Assembly: GCF_000226095.1 (NCBI RefSeq)
Contig: NC_016473.1
Span: forward strand, 3,410,001-3,474,000
DNA length: 64,000 nucleotides
Direction: 5' to 3'
Source of the DNA: Thermothelomyces thermophilus ATCC 42464
Lineage: Eukaryota > Ascomycota > Sordariomycetes > Sordariales > Chaetomiaceae
A model generated the notes under the pieces. The model was given only the letters and a program-made list of their open reading frames with translations, searched no databases and was not told the DNA's origin. Position 1 is the stretch's first letter, and each line of letters opens with the position of its first letter. Made by a program: the position numbers and the translations under genes. Positions 37,138 to 44,412 of the stretch are shown here, piece by piece.

Positions 37138-37776
37138 ATGGCTGATCGTGTGAGAAAGAAGTCGAAATCTAAACCTGCTGCGTCGACTCTTCGTGCCAAC
37201 CATCTCCTGGCCGCGATTCTCTCCTCGGATAATCTTTTAACGATGCGTCCTTGTACGCCGTGCGAGTCCAAAGGCCTTAGTTCGTGCGAGGTTTCGAAAA
37301 GCGATTCTTCTCGATGCGCAGAGTGCGTTCGCAACAAGCGTTCGAATTGTGACGTTCTTGGCGTTTCTCCTGCTCAGCTTCGGTCTATTGCGGCTCAGCA
37401 TCAAAAACTTGAGGATGAGCTTATGGCTGCTGAGGAGCGGGTCCTTCGTCTCCGGAAACAGAAGCGAATGTGGTTTGAGAAGATGATGAGGGCTATCGCT
37501 CGGGGTATCGACAGTGTGGAGGAGTTGGAGCGAGTGGAACGTGAGGAGGCTGCGGCGGCGGTGGCAGCGGAAGCTTCTGGGGTTACTGCGTCTTCTTCGA
37601 CCCCATCTCGCCTGTCCGCCGATTTCGGACAGCTTTGGGATGCCGTGTATCCTGAAGTTCCTTTGGATCCGTCCTTGCTGGCCGATTTCGGGTTGGTTTC
37701 GGGTTCGTCGCTTTCGGTCGGTCAGGGTTCCTCTGGTGGAACTGCTGAAGTTTCTCGGGGCAACTCAGGTTCTTAA
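37138..37776 (+). CDS. Antisense protein with Zn2Cys6-like cysteine cluster and coiled coil (A2)
   Basis: 212 aa, on the strand opposite gag-pol, between the 3' LTR and pol. I chose the ATG at 37138 (MADRV, preceded by CGAG) because D1 has an ATG-initiated MAD start at the equivalent place; the open frame extends back into the LTR to 36886, but that part is not shared. N-terminus basic (RKKSKSK). Cysteines C39, C42, C50, C60, C63, C71 give CX2CX7CX9CX2CX7C, near the fungal Zn2Cys6 consensus. A Leu/Arg/Glu-rich segment (about 80-135) looks like a coiled coil and is followed by an Ala/Ser-rich, low-complexity tail. The last 194 bp overlap the end of pol on the other strand. Cluster plus coiled coil suggests a nuclear DNA-binding protein that dimerises; the function is inference. 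Homologues, all broken, lie in seven other elements here. Retention without stops in A2 argues for a real gene. Confidence 0.75.
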   Translation: MADRVRKKSKSKPAASTLRANHLLAAILSSDNLLTMRPCTPCESKGLSSCEVSKSDSSRCAECVRNKRSNCDVLGVSPAQLRSIAAQHQKLEDELMAAEERVLRLRKQKRMWFEKMMRAIARGIDSVEELERVEREEAAAAVAAEASGVTASSSTPSRLSADFGQLWDAVYPEVPLDPSLLADFGLVSGSSLSVGQGSSGGTAEVSRGNSGS

Positions 37777-40700
37777 CTGGTTCCCATGAGTTGTCTTCTG
37801 GCCCAAAATCAAGCCATTTGACCAGGTACTGCAGTTCTCCGTTGATGATGCGTGAATCCAGAATTTCTTCGACGTCCCATTCTTCCTCTTCGTCCTCTGC
37901 TTCGATGTGCGTGGCAACCTTGGCGTTCTTTGGTGCTGGTTCGAGAAGTGAAATATGAAAAACATCCGTCCGTAGTCGCATAGATGACGGTAACGATAGT
38001 CGGTAGTTGGATGTCGAAATTCGTTCTTTGATAACGAAGGGTCCGACCTTCTTGAAGTCCAGCTTCGTGCTTGGTCGTTTGGTTCGTAAGTTTCGTGCGA
38101 TCAGGTAGACTTTATCTCCCCTCTCTAGGCGAGGTCCCTCGAGCCTGTGTTTGTCGTAGTAGTTCTTCATTCTGGTCTTGACAAACTCGAGTTCCTTCTT
38201 GAGCTTCTCGTGCAGTGCGTGCATCTGTTCTGCTTTGACTGCTGCTCTTGGCACTGTGACCTCTGGTCCTTGCCTAAGGTCTGCTTCATATCCGTAGTTC
38301 GCGAAGAACGGTGTGACTTTGGTCGTCTCCGTTGGCGTCGTGTTGTAAGCGAGTTGTGCTGTTGGCAACAGCATGACCCAGTCGTTTTGCTGGTAGTTGA
38401 CGTAAGAGCGGAGGTACTGCTCAACAACTTGGTTTAGTCGCTCCGTTTGTCCGTCAGTCTGTGGGTGATATGCCGTTGACAGCTTGCTGTTAACGCCCAA
38501 TCGTTGCATTAACGCTTGCCAGAACTTCGATGCGAACTTGGTGTCTCTGTCGGTGATCCATTCTTGCGGCCAAGCATGCACTGATGCAACTTGCCGATAG
38601 ATCACGTCTGCCAACTGTTCCGCTGTCCAGGACTCCTTGTAGGGAAAGAAGTATGCCCACTTAGTCAGGCGATCTACTACAGTAAGAATACTGTCGTAGG
38701 TCACTCCTGTGGCCGTGTCCTTGGATTCTGGCAGCTTCGTAATGAAGTCCATCGTAACTGAACTCCATGGTTTGTCAGCTGTTGGCAGTGGCTGAAGTAG
38801 TCCATACGGCTTGTGTCGTGCCGTTTTGCTTCGATTGCAGATGTCGCAGTTCCGTACGACTTCCTTAACTCGTGTCGTCAACTGTGGAAAGTCGTAGTGT
38901 TTCTTGACTTGTGCGACAGTCTTCGTAACTCCTTTGTGTCCTCCGAGTTTCGACTCGTGGAGTTCTCGAATCATCCGCAGCTGTTGACCTTTGTCGTGGA
39001 TGTACGCTTTGCCTCGGTACCAGAGTTTCCCATCTTTCTCTTCTACTCCGTCAGGTACCACTGGTCCGGGTGCTGCTTGATACTGTGCCTCGTTGATCCT
39101 TTCTTCTCGAAAGATTGCGCAGCATTCGAGGAACGAGTCAAGTGGATCATCTTCCACGGGTGTCTGCGTCTCGTGATGCAGCGTTCCGTCTGTCCGTTCC
39201 TTGAACAACGGTGGTGTCGTTCCCGTTCGTCCTTCCGTGTGATCCGTTCGTCGACTTAAGATGTCCGCTCGTGCGTTCTCTTTGCCCTTCTTGTAGCGGA
39301 TCTCAAAGTTGAATTCCGCGAGGAATTCTGCCCATCGTATTTGTCGTCCGTTGAGTTCCTTCGTCGTCGTGAAGTATCGCAAATTCTTGTGATCCGTATA
39401 TACTTGTACCGGTTCAATCGTGCCGCTGAGGTATGGTCGCCATTCCTTGAAAGCTTCGACAATCGCAAGTAGTTCCTTGTCGTGGATCGGATAATTGAGA
39501 CGTGGTCCATCGAGCTTCTTTGAAAAGAAGGCTACAGGATGTAGCTTCCCTTGTTCGTCTCGTTGTCCCAATTGTCCTCCGATGGCGTAGTCTGAAGCGT
39601 CCGTTTCTACCTCGAATGGCTTCTTGGGGTCTGGCAGTACCAGTACTGGATCCTCGGTGATGGCGTCGCGAATCTGCGTAAATGCCTGCTCGTGTTGCTC
39701 TTCCCATTGGAATTCAGCGTTCTTCTTGGTAAGTTCGTGCAAAGGTCGTGCGATCGCTCCAAAGTTCCTGAGGAACATCCGGTAGAAGTTTGCAAATCCG
39801 ATGAAGCTTCGTACTTCCGTGACTGACGTCGGTCGTGGCCAATTCTTGATAGCTTCAACCTTTGAAGGTTCCATCCGGATTTGTCCTGGGGATATCTCGT
39901 ATCCCAGAAACACCGTTTTCCTGACGTGGAATTCGCTCTTTCCCTTGTTGACTGATAGCTTGTACGCGTGCAGCGCGTCCAGCACTGCTTTTACGTGCTT
40001 CCGGTGTTCGTCCATCGTCTTGGAGAAGATGAGTATATCGTCGAGATAACATACCGCAAATTTGTCGAGAAAGGGTCGGATAGCTTGATCAATCAGGGCT
40101 TGGAACGTTGCCGGCGCGTTCGTAAGTCCAAATGGCATGACGAGGTACTCGTAGTGGCCATAAGGTGTCCTAAAGGCCGTTTTCCACTCGTCGCCTTCTT
40201 TGATCCGTATGTGGTTGTAGGCCGATGGCAAGTCAAGACGCGTGAAATATTGGGCTCCTGCCAACTGATCTCGGAGCCGTGAGATCAGCGGTAACGGGTA
40301 TCGATTTTTCACGGTCTGTTCGTTGAGTTGCCGATAGTCGACGCATAACCGTAGCTTTCCGTCTTTCTTGGGCACAAACAGGATTGGGTAGCCTGCTGGC
40401 GATGTCGACGGGCGGATATGTCCTCTTCGAAGGTTCTCCTCCAAATATCGCTTAAGTTCTTCGTTCTGTGTCTGGCTCGTGTGGTAGATCTTGAAGAACT
40501 TCAGTCGTGCTCCTTCCTTGAGCTTGATCTCGTGATCCCATGGGCCGTGTTCTGGTAATCCTTCCAGATGTTTCGGTTCGAATGCTGGGTGTCCTTCGTA
40601 TTCCTTCGGTACTCCCCCAGTCTTGTCTCGTCTCTCGGTTTTCTGATAGTATGCGAACTTGGTTCCGTCCATGGCGATACTGGCGATTTCTCCTGTCTCA

Positions 40701-41437
40701 ACCCACTGCTCCCATTGCAGTGCTCCGCATTCGTCAACGGAGAGAACAGCTATCGGCGATTCAGCTCGTTCCTCCTGTCGCGATATCGATGTCGTTGTGC
40801 CGCCTCTTCCAGAGTCCGTAGTGGTCTGCCTGCCACTGTCCGTCTCTTGCGGTGGATCCGTAGGACATGCCTTTCTCTGAGCATCGTCCGCTCGCGATCC
40901 TTGCGCGCTCCCCATCTCGCTGGTCGAATACGACTCCATTCGGGGTCGCAGGTGGCCACCGTTCTTCCAGCTGATGTCCGGGTCGTAATCTTCATGCCAT
41001 GGTAACCCCAATATCATGTCTTTGTCGTTGCCCATGTCCACGATGCTGAATACGACTGCTGTGGTCTTCCCTGCCACAGTGATGTCGATCGGTTCGGTCT
41101 CCCTGCGTACCCATTGCGTCGGAAATGGCCCTTTGACTATGCCATGCTTCCGCTTCATTCTCCAGGGTATCCGCAGCTGATTCACAAGTGTCGGCGAAAT
41201 CAGATTCATCTCTGCTCCACTGTCCACTAGTGCGAGCATTTCGTGCTGTTTCCACTGTGCTGTTATCCACAGCCGCTTGTCTTGCCGCCGTCGTCCAAAG
41301 ATTGCGGCGATTTCCCATGTTTCTGCCGGGAGGTCTCGGTATAGTGGTCTCTTGCGCCAGTTCCTCCTGTACTGCGCTACCACTCGCCGCTGCGCGGGCG
41401 TTAATGGTTTCCGGGCCCCTCGAAGGGCCCTGACCCG
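37583..41437 (-). CDS. pol: Pol polyprotein of A2 (protease, RT, RNase H, integrase, chromodomain), expressed by -1 frameshift
   Basis: No ATG opens the frame; the first long-frame start-like codon is GTG at 41383, and the frame is open back into gag, so it is best read as the -1 extension of Gag. Counting from that GTG (1266 codons): protease DSGA with Asp54; RT with Asp384 and YLDD 446-449; RNase H Asp595, Glu637, Asp664, Asp707; integrase zinc finger His809, His816, Cys846, Cys849; integrase D,D35E as Asp879, Asp945, Glu981; GPF near 1114; chromodomain about 1167-1206 with Trp1169, Trp1190 and Phe1193 at the aromatic-cage positions. All catalytic residues are present. Such chromodomains recognise methylated histone H3 in known chromoviruses and direct integration to heterochromatin, which fits the nested setting. 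Confidence 0.95.
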   Translation of the reverse strand, partial: RVRALRGARKPLTPAQRRVVAQYRRNWRKRPLYRDLPAETWEIAAIFGRRRQDKRLWITAQWKQHEMLALVDSGAEMNLISPTLVNQLRIPWRMKRKHGIVKGPFPTQWVRRETEPIDITVAGKTTAVVFSIVDMGNDKDMILGLPWHEDYDPDISWKNGGHLRPRMESYSTSEMGSAQGSRADDAQRKACPTDPPQETDSGRQTTTDSGRGGTTTSISRQEERAESPIAVLSVDECGALQWEQWVETGEIASIAMDGTKFAYYQKTERRDKTGGVPKEYEGHPAFEPKHLEGLPEHGPWDHEIKLKEGARLKFFKIYHTSQTQNEELKRYLEENLRRGHIRPSTSPAGYPILFVPKKDGKLRLCVDYRQLNEQTVKNRYPLPLISRLRDQLAGAQYFTRLDLPSAYNHIRIKEGDEWKTAFRTPYGHYEYLVMPFGLTNAPATFQALIDQAIRPFLDKFAVCYLDDILIFSKTMDEHRKHVKAVLDALHAYKLSVNKGKSEFHVRKTVFLGYEISPGQIRMEPSKVEAIKNWPRPTSVTEVRSFIGFANFYRMFLRNFGAIARPLHELTKKNAEFQWEEQHEQAFTQIRDAITEDPVLVLPDPKKPFEVETDASDYAIGGQLGQRDEQGKLHPVAFFSKKLDGPRLNYPIHDKELLAIVEAFKEWRPYLSGTIEPVQVYTDHKNLRYFTTTKELNGRQIRWAEFLAEFNFEIRYKKGKENARADILSRRTDHTEGRTGTTPPLFKERTDGTLHHETQTPVEDDPLDSFLECCAIFREERINEAQYQAAPGPVVPDGVEEKDGKLWYRGKAYIHDKGQQLRMIRELHESKLGGHKGVTKTVAQVKKHYDFPQLTTRVKEVVRNCDICNRSKTARHKPYGLLQPLPTADKPWSSVTMDFITKLPESKDTATGVTYDSILTVVDRLTKWAYFFPYKESWTAEQLADVIYRQVASVHAWPQEWITDRDTKFASKFWQALMQRLGVNSKLSTAYHPQTDGQTERLNQVVEQYLRSYVNYQQNDWVMLLPTAQLAYNTTPTETTKVTPFFANYGYEADLRQGPEVTVPRAAVKAEQMHALHEKLKKELEFVKTRMKNYYDKHRLEGPRLERGDKVYLIARNLRTKRPSTKLDFKKVGPFVIKERISTSNYRLSLPSSMRLRTDVFHISLLEPAPKNAKVATHIEAEDEEEEWDVEEILDSRIINGELQYLVKWLDFGPEDNSWEPVKNLSCPEKLQQFHQRNPDRPKATNPKPTRNRPARTDPKELQDTRHPKAVRNRRTGEMGSKKTQ

Positions 41438-43662
41438 TTTCCCAGGTCAGTGCTGACCTCTTCGGTTGTTCGGCTGATAGCGGCTTCGTCGATCGTGCTC
41501 ATTTCTGTGAGCCATTGAGTGCTTGCAGCTTCCCACCATTGGGTCCGTTCTGCTTTTCGTCGTGCGTGCCATAGCTTCATCTGAAGCTCCCGAATTCGCA
41601 ATTTCTTTTCGTCCGCGTGATAGAGGCAGTCGTTACTCCGGCACGAGTCCCATGTGTCTCGTCCTGTTCCGCAGTGCCTAGGCCAGGCTCGTCTTGGAAC
41701 TATCGTGATGCTTTCTAGATCGCGGGCTTCGATCTTCCAAAGCAATTCGGCCGCTCTGTTTCCTGCATCGTAGACCCATTCCACAGGGCACAAGCCTCCG
41801 TCCCTGTTTTCCTGTCGGGTCGGCCAGTGATTGTTTTCGAATTTGTCGCGGAAGTGGTATCGGCATTCGTGTGCCACACACTGGAACCAGGGCACTTGCG
41901 CATGTGCCTCGTGTCGAGGGTGCAGTCGCGTGGCGTCGCCTGGAAGGTATTGGAACTCTTTCCCGAATCCTTCCCACTGTACGTGGACCGTAGGTACTCC
42001 AGTGCTGACATAGGAGTGTTTCTTCCAGTAGCTTTCCCACGTACGCTCATCTTTTCCGCGGTTCGCGCGCATGAACTGGTACTCGGGGTTCCGTACGTCG
42101 TGGCTGAGTTGCTGATCGTCAAAGTGCTCGGCGTAGCTATCGGGCCCATCATATGTCACAGGCTGTTCCCCTTTGATGGTTTCCACGATACGTCGGAGTT
42201 CCCTCATTTCGTCCTTCATCTCATCGCTCTGCTGGGCGAGTCGAGTCAAGCGCCCATCCCGTTCGCGCAGTTCCGTGTTGAGTCGGAAAACTTCGTTGCG
42301 GTGCCATTCGATTCGTTCCTGGAGGAATAGAGCATTGGGTCCGGGTCTTTCGATTCCTTGGGTGTCGGTTGTCCACGATCCATCCCGCCTCTGCGTGACT
42401 GTGAAACCCCACTGCCTCAAGATTGGGAGAATCGAAATTGGCGGCGCATACTCTCCTGCCATGTCCCATTCGGCAAGACCTGTCTCTGGGTCCACAGTGA
42501 CCAGTTCGGAGTACGGTGCTTGTTCGTCTTCACCGTTGCCGTCGTGTCCGAGACTGTCCGTGTCACTGTCCTTGTCTTCGTAGCTCGTGGCTGCTACTTC
42601 GGTGACGTTCTTGGTGGTTTCGTCGATGTCCGCGATTTCTTTTCCAGGGACTGGCTTCCATTCTTTCTTCGGGCTCCGGCATTCTCGCTTGTAATGCCCT
42701 TTCTTTCCGCAGTTGTAGCAGGTAACATTGGACTTGTCTTTGGTCGCCTTCTTCTGGTCCTGCTTCTGCGCTGCGTCCACATCCATGGCTCCGGGGTGCG
42801 TCCCGTACGAGGTACTAACGTACGCTCGCTTTTTCTTGTCGTTGGCCTTAACCGTGGTTCCGTTCATTCGACCTCGTTTCTGCTGCTCTCGTGCGTAGAG
42901 TCGATCATCGATCCTGATGGCCTGCGCGATGTATTCATCCAGAGTCTCAGGCCGATCGTACTTGTACAGCTCGTCCTTGACCTTTTCCTTCAAGCCGTTG
43001 TAGAACAGTTGCATCAACGCCTCGTCGTTAAGCTGAGATTTGAGCATGTCCTGTCTGAACTGTGCGGCGTAGGAGGCTGCTGACTTGGTCTGTCGGAGAT
43101 TGGCGAGTCTTTCTTGCGCATGAATCTTCTCGTCTTTGTCGCCAAAAACTTTCCGAAGCTCTTCTTCGAAACGGTCGTAAGATCGGAAGACTGCCCGTGT
43201 AAACGCGTCTCGATCGTCTTCGTCTTCCTCCGTGAGATAGTCGTTCCACGTAGGCTCGAACCATCTGAGTGCCTTGCCCTCTAGTCTCGTGGCTGCGTAG
43301 AGGACTTTGGCTTTGTCGTCCGGAAACTTGTCGTCATTGAGCCGGAAGTAGGATCGGAGGTTTGTCAGGAATCCTGCGAGATCCTCCTTGGTTCCTCCGT
43401 ATTTACCAGGTGGTTCGATCTTGATGCGGCTCGCCTTGGCGGTCTCGAGCGCTTCGATTTTGGCGTAGGCTTCGTTGACCAACTTCTGCGAGTACTTTTC
43501 GCGGTTCTCGAGTTCCTTGATTCGAGCTTGAGCAGCCTTGTCTCTCTGGTCCAACTCCTGGATCCGCTGCTGGAGTTGACCAAGCTGAGCGAGCAGCTGT
43601 TCGGCCGTGACGTTGGTAGCCATGTCGATGTCGAGGTCGAAGTCACCTCCGTTCTGAACCAT
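41401..43662 (-). CDS. gag: Gag of A2 with CCHC knuckle and long C-terminal extension
   Basis: 753 aa starting at ATG (complement 43660-43662), 27 nt beyond the LTR. N-terminal coiled-coil-like segment about 18-75; capsid-like retrotransposon gag core about 90-255 (with KALRWFEP); zinc knuckle C315, C318, H323, C328. Beyond a usual gag there are about 400 more residues: a second coiled coil (about 445-500) and two CX4CXYH motifs (C595-C600-H603 and C674-C679-H682). The tail is conserved in length in the RIPed copies (2262 bp in A1, D1, B and E2). It packages element RNA and forms the particle by analogy with the family; the role of the tail is unknown. The stop TAA at 41401-41403 follows a slippery site. 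Confidence 0.95.
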   Translation of the reverse strand: MVQNGGDFDLDIDMATNVTAEQLLAQLGQLQQRIQELDQRDKAAQARIKELENREKYSQKLVNEAYAKIEALETAKASRIKIEPPGKYGGTKEDLAGFLTNLRSYFRLNDDKFPDDKAKVLYAATRLEGKALRWFEPTWNDYLTEEDEDDRDAFTRAVFRSYDRFEEELRKVFGDKDEKIHAQERLANLRQTKSAASYAAQFRQDMLKSQLNDEALMQLFYNGLKEKVKDELYKYDRPETLDEYIAQAIRIDDRLYAREQQKRGRMNGTTVKANDKKKRAYVSTSYGTHPGAMDVDAAQKQDQKKATKDKSNVTCYNCGKKGHYKRECRSPKKEWKPVPGKEIADIDETTKNVTEVAATSYEDKDSDTDSLGHDGNGEDEQAPYSELVTVDPETGLAEWDMAGEYAPPISILPILRQWGFTVTQRRDGSWTTDTQGIERPGPNALFLQERIEWHRNEVFRLNTELRERDGRLTRLAQQSDEMKDEMRELRRIVETIKGEQPVTYDGPDSYAEHFDDQQLSHDVRNPEYQFMRANRGKDERTWESYWKKHSYVSTGVPTVHVQWEGFGKEFQYLPGDATRLHPRHEAHAQVPWFQCVAHECRYHFRDKFENNHWPTRQENRDGGLCPVEWVYDAGNRAAELLWKIEARDLESITIVPRRAWPRHCGTGRDTWDSCRSNDCLYHADEKKLRIRELQMKLWHARRKAERTQWWEAASTQWLTEMSTIDEAAISRTTEEVSTDLGNGSGPFEGPGNH
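41413..41443 (-). promoter_or_regulatory. Predicted -1 ribosomal frameshift signal of A2
   Basis: In gag frame the heptamer G GGA AAC (41437-41443) is a canonical X XXY YYZ site. After a 6-nt spacer comes a hairpin with arms GGGCCC/GGGCCC and a 6-nt loop (41413-41430), then the gag stop. Pol lies in the -1 frame and is open from here. RIPed copies show AGGAAAC, consistent with an ancestral GGGAAAC. Confidence 0.8.
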
Positions 43663-43676
43663 GACAGAACAAAGGG

Positions 43677-43687
43677 AGTGGTAACAA
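43677..43687 (-). promoter_or_regulatory. Predicted self-priming primer-binding site of A2
   Basis: Two bases inside the 5' LTR, sense TTGTTACCACT is exactly complementary over 11 nt to AGTGGTAACAA in the LTR (43862-43872). No TGG typical of a tRNA primer site stands at the LTR edge. Tf1-type elements prime with the first 11 nt of their own RNA, so the same is inferred here. Confidence 0.7.
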
Positions 43688-43689
43688 CG

Positions 43690-44103
43690 TGTGACGAACC
43701 CAACTCAGACTGCTTCTGAAAGGGTCCAGACGGAGGTGGGTGAAACGGGACAAGCAGGCAGGTCGTCTGAGGGATTCGGTGAAGCCAAAGGGTTCACAAC
43801 AACACTTAGAGTTGTCTCTCACAGTAATCAGCAATGCTTGGTATGAGTACTGTGATTGTGATTGTTACCACTGGTGAACTCCCAGAGTTCGCCAGAACGA
43901 GTGACTATATACAATTTCCTTGTCCTTTCCCCCTTGAGTCTTGATCGTGCGATCGCTGCTGCGATCCTGCGATCGTTACCCAAGTGCTCGTCTTGATCGA
44001 AGTGCGATCACTGCGATCACTTCCTGATTGGTCCTTAGGTCTTGTGGTTCCTGATTGGTTCTGTGCGCCTTGCCGGGTCGCCTTATGCAGCCAAATCGTG
44101 ACA
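43690..44103 (-). repeat. A2 LTR, right copy (5' LTR in element sense)
   Basis: 414 bp, no difference from 36592-37005 found by eye. It holds the element promoter: CCAAT boxes in the U3, a TATA box and the predicted transcript start. Confidence 0.96.
43862..43911 (-). promoter_or_regulatory. Predicted promoter core and transcript start in the A2 5' LTR
   Basis: TATA box TGTATATAG in sense (43906-43911 core) lies about 35 bp upstream of AGTGGTAACAA (43872 to 43862). If the self-priming model holds, that segment is the 5' end of the RNA, and R-U5 is about 183 nt. The region from here to the LTR end is shared by all U3 types. Confidence 0.6.
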
Positions 44104-44108
44104 GAAAA
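44104..44108. repeat. Target-site duplication GAAAA, right copy (A2)
   Basis: Identical to 36587-36591; the B LTR continues immediately after it. Confidence 0.92.
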
Positions 44109-44385
44109 ATAGTACTAATAATAACTATTAAAGAGGGACAGACAATTATATATATATAGCTAGCTAGCTAGTCACTCGTTAGGTAGACTCTAGGAGTTCA
44201 CTAATAATAACAACCTATAATCATAGTACTTATACTAAGCATTGCTAATTATCATAAAAGACAACTCTAGTATTATTATAAACCCTTTAGCTTTATTAAA
44301 TCCCTTAGACAACCTACCTACTTGTCCCACTTAATCTACCTTCATTTAAACCCTTCTAGAAGAAGTCTAAGTTAGGTTCGTTATA
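44109..44385 (+). repeat. 5' LTR of element B, right piece
   Basis: R-U5 part, ending TTCGTTATA. Together with 36418-36591 it makes a 451-bp LTR, the length of the E1 LTRs. The primer-binding region after it reads CGTTGCTATTACT. Confidence 0.9.
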
Positions 44386-44412
44386 CGTTGCTATTACTCC
44401 CTTTGTTCTATT

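Larger units (their letters stand above)
36592..44103 (-). mobile_element. Element A2: intact, apparently recent chromoviral Ty3/Gypsy retrotransposon
   Basis: 7512 bp with two 414-bp LTRs that I find identical by eye, a perfect TSD, open gag and pol, an open antisense gene, PPT and PBS. It shows no RIP although it lies in heavily RIPed DNA, so it probably inserted after the last round of RIP or RIP no longer acts here. It interrupts the U3 of element B. Chromodomain at the Pol C-terminus plus GPY/F module place it among chromoviruses (established family traits). Confidence 0.97.

Noticed and set aside
40659-40880. A 73-codon antisense frame in the protease-RT linker of pol, open also at 4197-4418, 7930-8151, 20084-20305, 29219-29440, 47195-47416 and 59665-59886.
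   Set aside because: Its survival in RIPed copies looked like selection. However, the frame lacks Trp and Gln codons, so RIP can hardly create stops in it. Composition explains the openness, and there is no motif or start context.
42358-43083. 241-codon plus-strand frame opposite gag of A2, and a similar 140-codon frame at 61526-61948.
   Set aside because: Shadow of the gag coding strand. The hydrophobic Leu/Val/Phe-rich translation is typical of the complement of a charged gag sequence.
43677-43689. A tRNA-primed PBS.
   Set aside because: No TGG or recognisable tRNA 3'-end complement stands at the LTR edge, and the exact LTR complementarity explains the site better.
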